Origin: Gloeophyllum trabeum ATCC 11539 | Taxonomy: Eukaryota; Basidiomycota; Agaricomycetes; Gloeophyllales; Gloeophyllaceae | DNA length: 10,061 nt | Direction: 5' to 3' | Assembly (NCBI RefSeq): GCF_000344685.1 | Contig: NW_006920410.1 | Coordinates: forward strand, 110,769-120,829 | Shown: positions 1 through 8,778 of the stretch, piece by piece | How the letters are laid out: every line of letters begins with the position of its first letter | Position numbering within the stretch: the stretch's first letter is position 1 | Made by a program: the position numbers and the translations under genes | Notes under the pieces: model-generated | What the model saw: the letters and a program-made list of their open reading frames with translations, nothing else | What the model was told of the DNA's origin: nothing | Database searches by the model: none

Positions 1-533
1 CAAGCAGCCTTCACGTTTACACACCTCACATCCCTTACGAATTCTCTTGTCACCCCTCGGTCTGGTATGAAAACTTGCCGCTCGAGCATGTCAAGGTGCT
101 GCGCGTCCACCAGGGTACATTGAAGAAGTCGCCGATAAAGGATCTCCGAAGATATTTCCAGCACATGAAGCAACTGGAAGCCCTCGAGGTCATCGATGAG
201 GTCGCCGAATACCTGCTTCCCCAGCTTGCCACCAGGAAGCGTTCTGGACAGGGGGACCACCCCGCTTTGTTTGAATCCGTGAAGCGTCTGAAAGTCCACT
301 TGCGCGTGACATACAGGCCGTCTTACCTGGACCACGATGTTATGATTGAGGGGGCAGCGACACGGATCCCCCTCGTGGTTGACGCCCTCGCGTGCTTCTT
401 GAGTGAGCGTCAGCAAGAGGGAAATGCGATTGAGGAACTGCATATCCATGCACCGTCCTTCTTACTTTCACAAGACGAGTTTAGTCAGGAATTTGAGCCT
501 CTTGTTGGTAGGGCAGTCCTAGAGTCCGTATAA
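1..533 (+). CDS. F-box/LRR-like family protein, 3' end only (5' cut by window edge)
   Basis: The reading frame is open from base 3 to the TAA at 531-533, giving about 176 residues with no internal stop, so the gene starts outside the window. The fragment aligns without large gaps to the C-terminal third of the two other family members in this window. Shared landmarks are LPLEHVKVLRVH (PLGDVxxLRVHE in the others), LEALEVIDEVAEYLLPQLAT, HPALFESVKRLKVHL, LSERQQEGNAIEELHIHAP and a final EFEPLV segment. The F-box itself would lie upstream and is not visible. In fungi F-box proteins usually serve as substrate adaptors of SCF ubiquitin ligases; here that role is inferred from the paralogues, not from this fragment. 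There is no intron in the visible part. The end after EFEPLV is shorter and different from the paralogues, which continue with a CHL/RQL...METS tail. Confidence 0.75.
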   Translation, partial: SSLHVYTPHIPYEFSCHPSVWYENLPLEHVKVLRVHQGTLKKSPIKDLRRYFQHMKQLEALEVIDEVAEYLLPQLATRKRSGQGDHPALFESVKRLKVHLRVTYRPSYLDHDVMIEGAATRIPLVVDALACFLSERQQEGNAIEELHIHAPSFLLSQDEFSQEFEPLVGRAVLESV

Positions 534-981
534 CTTGTATTCTATCTGGGTACCGTCCTTGTACCAGCAGCAGCTGTACAGCAGCTAGTATCTGTAGGAA
601 ATGTGAAACATACGACATTATGGTCAGAGCAACTGGAGCGCGTACGCACTCACGATCAAGTGTTTTCCGCTTGATCAGAAGACCACGTGCGCTGTGACGT
701 GACCAAGAAGCGTGGCTCTGGACACCAAGTTGAAGTTCAACTGGCCACAACATCCTCAAGTCTGTCCATCCGCACCGTGCCTCAGTCCCTTGGACGAGGT
801 GCTGAAGACATTCTTGGGTATTCCAGGTAATTCTCTCTTGAAGCTATAGAGACTGCCTCGTTTCGTACGATACTAGTAGCACCTGCCGCGATTTCGTTAC
901 GGTTCATTACTCTCAACGGTATTCCATCGTCCACAGTTGCTGGCCCTATCTAATGTTTTTTCTCACTCATTCACCCTGTAG
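534..981. other. intergenic stretch between two tandem F-box-family genes
   Basis: No coding region is supported here. It must contain the 3' untranslated region of the first F-box gene and the promoter and 5' untranslated region of the second. A weak tandem CAGCAGCTGTACAGCAGCTA stretch lies near 566-588. I see no convincing TATA box. The last 155 bases look like an intron and are described separately. Confidence 0.5.
827..981 (+). other. candidate 5'-UTR intron of the second F-box gene
   Basis: A donor AG/GTAATT occurs at 827. A CTAAT branch site at 950-954 is followed by a T-rich tract and a TGTAG acceptor ending at 981, exactly one base before the ATG at 982. The branch-to-acceptor distance of about 27 bases is normal for fungi. 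The donor is less certain, because 155 bases is longer than the other introns in this window; a shorter intron using another donor, such as GTACGA near 866, is possible. The sequence upstream of 827 has an in-phase stop and no usable ATG, so the upstream exon is probably non-coding. Base triplet 979-981 is also an in-frame stop, which makes 982 the first possible ATG of this frame. Confidence 0.4.
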
Positions 982-2674
982 ATGCTCACAGCTCATAGAC
1001 CCAAGAACATTGTTAACGAGGGATCGGAGGACTTTGCCAGAGGGAGTACCACTGACACCAATCGGCTTTCACTTGTTTTACCTCGAGGATCACACAGTCC
1101 ACAGCACCGTTTTCCACCAGAGATACTCGGGTATATATTTCTCTGTGTCCTCGACGATCGCTACAGTGATGTTTTGCTCCCTGTCACCCACGTGTGCCGC
1201 TACTGGAGGGACGTTGCGTTGGGCTATCCGAGTTTATGGCGCCAGCCCGACAGCTGTCATCCCGATCTCGTCGAGACTATCATACAGCGCAGCAATAACC
1301 TGCGCCTTCATATTGTCATTCAAGCTCTTTCAGAGTACGATGATCAGTCCCCGGACTTCTCCAGGCGAATGGAATCACCCCACTCGCGAAAGATCTATGA
1401 AGGTGCTATCAAGTGGAAGTGGTCTCACATCGGACGAGCATCCTCTCTGACACTGTGTGCTGATACCATCGAATTCCAATCATACGCGATGCACGCACTT
1501 CGCACGCAAGCCCCGTACTTGGAAACCCCTGGATATCCATCGTATGAAATGGGTGGCCTGCTCTGGCATAGATGCCCTGCATGGTTACTTCCCAAAACTC
1601 CGTCACGTATCACTCCACCCCCTGGCCCATGATCGCGCTCCTGGCTTCTTCGGGAGCCTGACATCCCTCACTCTGACATCGGTGTTCGCCGAATGCGAAC
1701 AGCTGGTGGACATTCTGCAGGACACACCTATGCTAAGAAAGTTCACACTGTGCTCTGACGGCCTTATCCCTTGCGATGATGTCGCAGACTTCACGGTCAA
1801 GACGGACAAGTTGCTCGTTGCAAGGCTGCCTCATCTCGAGGAATTCTATATGAGCAGTTACACTGCCTCCGCCTGCGTGCATGTCTTATCCCATCTAATC
1901 ATCGATCAGCCGGTCAACCTCGTTCTGAAATGCGACCTTCAGAACATACTTTCTGACCGAGCGCCGTCTGCGATGAATCTAGTCAGTCGATTCCTCACAG
2001 CCAACCGTCGGATAGTGCATAGATTCGCCGAAATTCATTCGCACGACGATATAATTTTTACGGTGCAGCGTCTGCCCTCAGGCGATGACCGCGACCCTTC
2101 ACCGAGCCACTTCCGCTTCCATGACTCGGGTAGGTGTTATCCTCAATACTGGCATCGTTACCTGCCCCTCGGAGACGTGCAGACGCTGCGTGTCCACGAA
2201 GACATGTTCCCGCACCGCGACCTCCCCAAGGGATGGGAAATCCGTGGGCTCCCGGAAAAGTTCACGTCACTGCAGCAAGTCGAACGTCTGGAAATAGTCG
2301 CGGCGGTCGCATGGTACCTCATCCCCCATTTCGCGACAACAGCTCGCTCGACTGACCCGACGCACCCTGCGTTGTTCCCGCGCCTGAAGAGTATCCGGCT
2401 GTACTTGCACGAAACCCGCCGGAGCTGGTGCGCTCCGGAGAACATACCCGCGCTGTGCGAGGACGTCTTCGGCGTTCTGGAAAGCTACCTGCGGGAGCGC
2501 CACGAAGAGGGGCACCCGATCGAGGAGCTGGGGATCCATGCGCCGTCCGGTATCATCCAGAGCGACGAGCTCAATGCAAGGTTCAGGAATCTCGTTTGCC
2601 ATCTGCGCTTTCCTTATTCCCCAATGGAGACTTCGTGCTTGCTTTGGAAATGTGATTTGTGCCGATTTTCTTGA
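982..2674 (+). pseudogene. F-box/LRR-like family protein gene with a single +1 frameshift
   Basis: Frame 1 runs from the ATG at 982 and carries an N-terminal F-box at about residues 42-90: RFPPEILGYIF, then VTHVCRYWRDVALGYPSLW. It stays homologous to the intact paralogue at 6543-8321 through LRTQAPYLE (ends at 1524). From 1526 the homology continues in frame 2 (PLDIHRMKW...GYFPKLRHVSL) to the TGA at 2672-2674. The alignment is gapless across the switch, so one extra base in the AAA run at 1523-1525 explains it and an intron does not. Without that base the protein would be about 563 residues, close to the paralogue's 545. The second half has leucine-rich segments (FGSLTSLTL, LPHLEEFYMSS) that may form an irregular LRR-like substrate surface. 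The role would be an SCF ubiquitin-ligase adaptor (inference from the F-box). No other stop or lesion is seen, so the gene is either very recently inactivated or a base-calling/assembly error. Confidence 0.75.
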
Positions 2675-3376
2675 TGGATATGTGGCACACTATCGATGCC
2701 TTCTGGTCTCTACTGGGCCTTCCGTCGATGTCACAGGTCAAGTAGGAGACGATGTGATTTGGGTGAGCCGAGCCAGATGTATAAGTTCGTCCTCCGGGTC
2801 CTCTCCTGTGGTCAATGTGGCATTTGATGGCTCCTACAGAATTGTAGCGATGACATTGGTTTGCCGCCAACATGAAGCTATCCCGGGGCCGGAAATATTC
2901 ATGTTGAGTATCGTAGATAGGGCATGTCCATACTCGTGGCTAAGGTGTATACTCCAAGTTGCCCATGATCACTGTACATTGTCGATCGGCGATGACGGAT
3001 CGAGTCATAGGCATCTCTTCTTTTCGATCCCGCGACTGGCGTCCCAACGCAGAAGTCATCCCCGACCACACTGAGATGCGACGAAGCACTCGACATCGGC
3101 GCACAATCGCGAGCCAGCTTGGTGTGAAACAAATAGTTTAGAAAGCTAATGCTCCAAGATCGAAGACTGAGCTTCATGCGCGCAGGGAATGTGGATGTAC
3201 ATATTATGTCCGAGATGTATGTAGGATATGCCCGCTCTGCAAACGACCTGGCCATGGATGACGCTAACTTGAGAAAACGGGAATCAACCGCTATGTACTT
3301 AGGTATCTAGTATTACATTAGACATTTCATTAGGGACATGCTTCTCGTCTGTCCGTCCCATCTACCCGTTCGCTGC
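2675..3376. other. convergent intergenic region, no gene recognised
   Basis: This stretch lies between the 3' end of the second F-box gene (+) and the 3' end of the epimerase gene (minus), so both 3' untranslated regions fall here. Open frames of up to 118 codons exist on the minus strand (2899-3255), but they show no motif, no homology that I recognise, and no splice sites that improve them. Codon use is unlike that of the epimerase next door. I see no repeat or mobile-element signature. Confidence 0.5.
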
Positions 3377-4881
3377 CTACTCGTCGTACCCCTTCGGGTT
3401 CTTCGTCTGCCAATTCCAGAGATCGCGGCACATCGTCTCGAGGTCCTGCGGCGCCTTGAACCCGAGCTCCTTCTCCGCGAGCGCGGGGTCCGCAGTCAGG
3501 TCCGGCACATCTCCGCGCCTGCGTTCCAACGCACCCATTCAGCAGCTAATACCAACCAGAGGACGAACCCAACTCACCTCCGCCCGACGATCTCGTACTT
3601 GTAATCAAACCCAGTCGCCTTCCGCATCGCCTCGATAATCTGGAGAACACTCATTCCCTTCCCTTTGCCCAGATTATACGCCTTGATCTTCGCCTCTTGC
3701 TCTCCCACGCCCTCCCACACCCGCGAGGTGGGCGCGAGTGCATCCAGGGCGAGGAGGTGGCCCCGCGCGAGGTCGACGACGTGGATGTAGTCGCGCACGC
3801 ACGTCCCGTCGGGCGTCGGGTAGTCGTTCCCGAAGACCTTGAGGTCCGGCGGGACGCGGCCTACTGCCATGTGCGCGAGCAGCGGGAAGAGGTTGCCCGG
3901 GCGCCCGCGCGGCTCCTCGCCGATCAGGCCCGACGGGTGGGCGCCTGCGGGGCTGGGGCTGAGCGTTAGTTCGGGGTGAAGGGGGGGAAATGAGAGGACG
4001 AGCGTACTTGAAGTACCGGAGGGAGATGGCGCGCCAGCGCTGGGGTTCGGCTGGCATGGCGGTTAACATGAGTGCATGGAGAGTGGAGGAGGACAAACCT
4101 GCGCAGAGATCTTGCAGAATCTGCTCGCACATGACTTTACTCCGACCGTAGGGCGAGTCGGCCTGCAGTCTTGTCGTCTCGGGGATGGGAATCTTCGGGG
4201 GCGTGCCGTATACGGTTGCTGACGAGGAATATACAAATCTGCATCATAATACGTCAAGGAGGCGGGCGCGAAGACGATCTGAGGCCACGTACCTTGTGCA
4301 TTCATACTCGGACATGATTTGGAGGAGGGAGATGGTGGCGGAGACGTTGTTTTGGTAGTATGTCAGCGGGATCTCGGTAGACTCTCCCACTGCCTTGTAA
4401 GCCTGTAGTACATCATGTTCAGCCATCCCACCCACCTCCTGATCACGAGCGCAGCACTCACAGCAATGTGGATGACGCCCCATATCCCGCCCTTGCCGTA
4501 CTTCCCAAATACCGCGCGCACCTCGTCCTCCTTCGTGAGGTCGGCCGCGTGCGCGTCGATCTCGGTGCTCTCCCTGTCCTGCTCGGTCGCGTCCGCGGGC
4601 AGGTTCGCCTTTGCGATCTGGGCGACGCGCTCGAGCGCGCGCGGGTGCGAGTTGTGGTGGTTGTCGATGGAGATGACTTTGTAGCGGCGGGTCTCCTGGA
4701 GGGCAAAGACGACGTGGGAGCCTGGGGGAGGGTTAGCCGATGGGAGAGAGGAGGCTGGGGAGGGGCTCACCGATGTAGCCGGCACCGCCGGTCACGAGGA
4801 CGCGCTGCAGCAGACTGGTGTTCAGTCATCGGTGTGGATTGTGTGTTTCCCTGTGCCGCTCACCTTCAGTGTCGTAGACAT
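3377..4881 (-). CDS. GAL10: UDP-glucose 4-epimerase (stand-alone GAL10/GALE type), eight exons
   Basis: Interconverts UDP-galactose and UDP-glucose in the cytosol with bound NAD, in the Leloir pathway. Exons on the minus strand: 4881-4864, 4804-4771, 4721-4462, 4402-4293, 4238-4099, 4050-4008, 3952-3578, 3518-3377. All seven introns (48-59 bases) are GT...AG and the joined frame is 1122 bases, 373 residues plus TAG. It is an extended SDR protein: GxxGxxG as [10 protein letters not shown] at residues 11-20; SSSATVYG with the catalytic Ser at about 147; catalytic YxxxK at Tyr171/Lys175; [12 protein letters not shown] at 199-210; then [24 protein letters not shown] and [11 protein letters not shown]. 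The position equal to human Cys307, which controls acceptance of N-acetyl sugars, is Leu334. The length fits a single-domain epimerase; the mutarotase domain fused in budding-yeast Gal10 is absent. Strong C/G preference at third positions suggests good expression. The intron 1 acceptor was chosen as CTGCAG (ends 4805) because the nearer CACCAG breaks the frame. Confidence 0.95.
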
Positions 4882-4930
4882 ATCAGCGTATAGATCTTTG
4901 TAGGGTGGGCTGGGACCGGGAAACAAGTGC

Positions 4931-4937
4931 TTTTATA
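4931..4937 (-). promoter_or_regulatory. TATA box of the epimerase gene
   Basis: On the minus strand the sequence reads GGGTATAAAAGC, a near-perfect TATA element, about 50 bases upstream of the ATG at 4881. This spacing would give a short 5' untranslated region. It is the only strong TATA element seen in front of any gene in the window. Confidence 0.6.
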
Positions 4938-5299
4938 CCCTGAAAAGTCTGCGAACTGGTAATCTCGGCTGGCCCAAGGCTCGCAGATTCGAGCGAGAGG
5001 TCTGGGGTGTGGTATGGGCTCCCGGGACAGCCTAAACACTAGATCTAACTTGGGATGATCGCGACTGTCCAAAATCGACTGCTGTGTATGACGTCCAGGC
5101 GGTAGTGTCGGCCAGTCGGTCCGCAGCATCCGCCAGCCTTTGATATTTCGCGGAGTTGCGGAGAGTGGTTCTGAGTACGAATACAACAGCACGGCTTGCA
5201 ATGCCGTGCACCATTACATTCGGAGACTGAATTCTCTACCCTAACGGGGTAAATCAGCGCGCATCCAGGCCCGCCACCTCCACGCGCAGACGCTATTCG
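4938..5299. other. upstream region of the epimerase gene
   Basis: No gene is supported. The stretch separates the TATA box from the repeat cluster that starts at 5300 and is the likely location of upstream activating sites. I could not assign any known fungal factor site. The short minus-strand open frames here do not continue into the epimerase by any good splice site. Confidence 0.45.
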
Positions 5300-5491
5300 A
5301 ATTCCCGTTTGTTTGGCCTCAATTCCCGTTTGTTTGCCCCTTCTCATTTACCCGAATTCCCGTTTGTTTGGCTGCAATTCCCGTTTGTTTGACCCCACTG
5401 CTCCCGAATTCCCGTTCGCTGCTCGGCCAGCCACTCATCGTCTCTGGCCAGCTGTTCCGGATTCCCGTCGACGTTCGTGAACGGGAATTCG
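5300..5491 (+). repeat. cluster of AATTCCCGTTTGTTTG repeats
   Basis: Four perfect copies of the 16-base unit AATTCCCGTTTGTTTG start at 5300, 5321, 5355 and 5376. The start-to-start distances are 21, 34 and 21 bases, so the copies form two pairs 55 bases apart. A shorter copy with only AATTCCCGTT starts at 5407, a further core ATTCCCGT lies at 5461-5468, and an inverted core ACGGGAATTCG lies at 5481-5491. The sequence between copies is not conserved, which is unlike a simple tandem satellite and more like a binding-site cluster or the subterminal repeats of a DNA transposon. The cluster lies about 420-610 bases upstream of the epimerase start codon. Confidence 0.85.
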
Positions 5492-6542
5492 GAAGGAGCT
5501 GGGTGTCTACCGGCGAGAAACTTTTGAGGCACATTCGTTGGGACGGTCCTGCTGTTCGGAATCTCACGGAGGGCGAGTCGTCTCTCGGTTCCTACCTCCC
5601 CCTGGACGAGGCTCAAACGTACGCGTCGTAGAGGTATCTGCGTGCGGGCGAAAGCGATTTACGAGCTCGACTTCATGGAGTACGTATGACTCACCCAAGG
5701 CAAGGTCGTGGATCGCTGTCTTCCGCGCCCATTCGCGCCGCTACTCCCGACACGCAGAGGAGCAGGAACAACAACGTGAGCCCTGCGCGGGTGCAACGCC
5801 ACTCGGCTTGTTGAACCCATCTACCCGCACGAAAAGATTTCCGAACTTCCTCGCGTGCGGATATATGTAGTTTTCTGGTCAGCGGAGACGTACTTGGTTC
5901 CGAACCAATGCCATCTCGTCCATAGCACCCCTACAACGCCGTTCTTCAAGCCTGCTGTCATTACAATCCGGCATCTACGGTGGCACTGTGGCACCCCTCC
6001 TCTGCGGGACTTAGAATGTATTCTGCATTCTCAGTGAACAGTGCCTCGGGACCAAACATGCTCAATCGGCCTGCGTACGTCTCCCCCAGCAGGACCACAA
6101 ATAATTCTCTTTCCATGACGTGAAAGCGAAGAAGGCGAAAGCTCAAGAGAAATCCCCACCCCAGCGGGGTCGCCGCTCTCTCTCTCTCGACGTGTCGATG
6201 ACTTGTTTGTACCAACTGGATCAAAGCCTTGGAGCTGTTCTGCCGCGAAGCTGCAGGTCTGGATTTAGCGGGTACCCCCTGCTAGCAGCATGGTACACGC
6301 TGGCAACTATGTCAGAGCTCGCGGATTTGGGGGCACATATCCCCGACCTACCTTGAACCCTACCTTGAACTTAAACGATCAGCTGGGTTTCGGCTGACAC
6401 CCGCTTGGTGCCGTGCCTGTCTCAACGTTGGACGATCGGTACCAATCCTCTCGTCCGTCCCAAGGTAAGGTTACGCGTACATCAATACTACACGAAGGCG
6501 TACACTGTCGTTCCAAACATGATTTCGATGGTGCGACGCGGA
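5492..6542. other. about 1 kb with no recognised gene
   Basis: Several open frames of 60-110 codons lie here on both strands (for example plus 5538-5870 and minus 5961-6224), but none carries a motif I recognise or can be extended by convincing splice sites. The minus-strand frame over about 5400-5616 has somewhat protein-like composition and runs into the repeat cluster, so a decayed gene or transposon fragment is possible. A tandem copy of CTACCTTGAAC lies near 6348-6371. The right end must include the 3' untranslated region of the third F-box gene. Confidence 0.4.
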
Positions 6543-8321
6543 TTATGATTTCTGGGATAGGCTGAAATCGGGGCACAAGGAGGTCTCCATGTGAGAATGA
6601 GAAAAGCATAGCTGGCGAACGAGGCCCCTGAATCTCGCGTTCAGCACGTCACTCCGCAATGTGGTGGGCAGGGCGTGAATTCCCAGCTCCTCGATCTCGT
6701 CCCCCTCCTGCTGGCGTTCCCTCAGGTAGTTCTCCATAACGTCGAAGAAATCATCCACCACGCCTTCTTCCTCATTATGCAGGATCCGGCGTGCTTTTTC
6801 CATGTACAAGTGAATATGCGCCAGACGCGGAAACAACGCGGGGTGGCCTGGGTCGAGTGCCCGTGCGTTCGTAGCGAGATGCGGGATGAGGTGCTGGGCG
6901 ACGTCGTCGGTGATTTCCAGGCGTGCGACCTGGTTCATGTACTTGAACTTGTTTGCAAGTCCGGTGGTTGCCCAACAATCAGGAAGCTCGCGGCGCGCCA
7001 ACATGTGTTCGTGGACGCGCAAAACTTCCACGTCTCCCAGGGGCAGGTAATGGTGCCACTCCTGAAGATAGGCCCTTTTTCGGGAGAGCTCGATACGAAA
7101 GTGGGTTGTGGGGGGGTTCTGTGTAATGGCATGTGCAGGGGCAAGAGGCCGGAATATGCAGACTATGTCATCACCGGCATGGACTTCTGCAAAGCGATAG
7201 ACGGTGCGATGGTTGGCCATGAGGAACCGACAGGCCACTTCAGCGGCCGATGACATCTGCGCAGGCTCGGTGTTGTCGTGGTCGCACCGCAGGATCAGGC
7301 TGACTGGTCGACTGACGATTAGATGGGATAGGAAATCTATGCACATGGAGGGCGAGAGACCAGTCTTGCAAAATTCTTCCAGGTGAGGCAGCCTTGCAAC
7401 GGTGTCCTTGTCTGCCTTGCAAGGTGGCGACATCGAGATACGCAGGATGAGCTTCTTTAGTAGAGGAGTGTCCTTCAGAGCTTCCAACACCTTCCGGTCA
7501 TCGCTTGAGCACACGTCAAGGCATGTGAGGCTCCCGAACATCCCAGAGCTGCGCGGGAAGACGCGCCCACTGATTGTCAGGCGACGGAGCCTTGGGAAGT
7601 ACCTCTGTAGGGAGGTCAAGTTCAATGGCGCCTTAACCTCCATGACGCCAAGCGTCAGAGACTCTAGAAGAGGTGCGTTGGTCCGGAGCTTGCGCATCGC
7701 GTATGAGGGGAAATTAGCCATTATGTCGTTGACAACAAGGGTGAGGGAAGCGGCCTGTCCGACATAAGCCAGCTTGCGCTTGATAGCATATTCGTAGCAG
7801 GGGGCATACTCCAGTGCCGGGAGGCCATCATCCCTCAAAACCGTGTCAACGATCAGATTGAGACCTAAGTTCTTGCTGCGCTGCATCATAAGCTTCACGA
7901 GCTCGGGACTGGAACTCGCGGGTTTGCGCCACAGATTCGGATGGCCCAGAGCAACATCGCGCCAATAGCGGCACACATGCGTGATGAAAATTATGCTGTC
8001 ACTAAAGTTATTGCCGAGGACAAGCTGAAAGATTCTCCCTAGTATCTCTGGCGCGAGTCGGTTCGGTGGAGACAGAGAGTTGTGCTGCCAGTGAGGGGAT
8101 GAGATGGATCAAACTCGGTCAGCCGTGCCGTCAATGAGGTAACTGTTTAATCTTACATTAACGCATTTATATCTTGGGAGGATGAATCCTTGTTTGTACT
8201 CGTCACACCACTGCGGAAAGACCCAATTGAGTCACTAGGAACAGTGAAAGTAGCGAGGTGAGGCGTACGGTGGAATTACGGTCCAGCGGCCGTCGACTTT
8301 CTTAAATTTCAGCTTCAACAT
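6543..8321 (-). CDS. F-box/LRR-like family protein, intact, three-exon model
   Basis: The long frame ending at TAA 6545-6543 is open without a stop up to the F-box but has no ATG ahead of it. Two good introns solve this: 8156-8085 (GTAAGA donor, CTGAC branch, GGCAG acceptor, 72 bases) and 8279-8211 (GTAATT donor, CCGCAG acceptor, 69 bases). Exons 8321-8280, 8210-8157 and 8084-6543 then join in frame from ATG 8321 into 545 residues. The F-box lies at about residues 40-86 (NRLAPEILGRIF, then ITHVCRYWRDVALGHPNLW). Leucine-rich segments follow (FGSLTCLDV, LKDTPLLKKLIL, ARLPHLEEF), then the family C-terminus (YLPLGDVEVLRVHEHM, HPALFPRLAHIHLYM, ERQQEGDEIEELGIHA). A role as substrate adaptor of an SCF ubiquitin ligase is inferred from the F-box; no substrate can be named. 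The large exon is secure; the first two small exons are less so and the N-terminus MLKLKFKKVDGRW has no known match to me. Confidence 0.8.
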
Positions 8322-8719
8322 AGCTGATCATACCAATGATACGGGAGTGTGTTGAAGAGAGGCGCCGGACTTGTGGTGTGAGGAAAGGTTGCTGCTAGTG
8401 TGGCCGCTGGCGAACTTGTGGCAGAGGTGCTGGAACTTCGCACGTGACCTGCCCACGTGTGCGACGTGCGTCTTCCCGAACTAGTACAGACCATTGTAGC
8501 GGCGCAAGCGCCACTCCCCGACTCCCGAGGCGGCGCGACGGAGGCTGCGAGGTGATAGGTGATATGAGTATTTAATAAAGCATCACATGGTAGTGTACAT
8601 TTGCTATACAAAGAGTAGTTTGTAAAGCGTTCAAATGTTTCACTTTCACTGCTAGGATCATTGTTGAAGTTGCTATGCACGTCTATCTCTGCTACAGGAC
8701 TGTCATCGTCAAAGTACAT
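8315..8719 (-). CDS. uncertain small open reading frame, 134 codons
   Basis: The frame starts at ATG 8719 and ends at TGA 8317-8315, overlapping the proposed start codon of the third F-box gene by a few bases on the same strand. The first 50 residues are acidic and hydrophilic (MYFDDDSPVAEIDVHS, then SSESETFERF) and look protein-like; the rest is Ser/Thr/Ala/Pro-rich and could be non-coding. A good 3' splice site (TTTGTTTCTGCAG) lies 19 bases upstream of the ATG, so the frame could be an internal or last exon whose upstream part was separated by the retrotransposon insertion that ends near 8779. I recognise no domain. It may equally be the promoter and 5' untranslated region of the F-box gene. 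Confidence 0.2.
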   Translation of the reverse strand: MYFDDDSPVAEIDVHSNFNNDPSSESETFERFTNYSLYSKCTLPCDALLNTHITYHLAASVAPPRESGSGACAATMVCTSSGRRTSHTWAGHVRSSSTSATSSPAATLAATFPHTTSPAPLFNTLPYHWYDQLC

Positions 8720-8778
8720 GAAGTGCCCTGATCTGGGCCTGCAGAAACAAAGAGCTCAGCAAGGTAAGCAGCGGTCGG

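Noticed and set aside
953..1450. A 165-codon plus-strand open frame overlapping the F-box of the second gene
   Set aside because: It is out of phase with the clearly conserved F-box frame, shows no motif, and begins inside the probable 5' intron.
1525..1600. An intron explaining the frame change in the second F-box gene
   Set aside because: The protein alignment to the intact paralogue is one-to-one on both sides of the switch, so removing any intron-sized segment would delete conserved residues such as the YFP(K/R)LR block.
2899..3255. A 118-codon minus-strand open frame between the second F-box gene and the epimerase
   Set aside because: Its composition is not protein-like, it has no recognised motif, and it lies where two 3' untranslated regions converge. 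Its length is within chance expectation for this base composition.
4815..4863. Shorter version of epimerase intron 1 ending at CACCAG
   Set aside because: It adds ten bases to exon 2 and puts the NAD-binding [10 protein letters not shown] motif out of frame; the CTGCAG acceptor ending at 4805 keeps it in frame.
5300..5391. A CRISPR-like repeat-spacer array
   Set aside because: Spacers are only 5 and 18 bases, repeats are 16 bases, there are no cas genes, and the genome is clearly eukaryotic.
6675..7253. A 192-codon plus-strand open frame
   Set aside because: It is the exact antisense of the conserved C-terminal half of the third F-box gene; homology among the paralogues supports only the minus strand.
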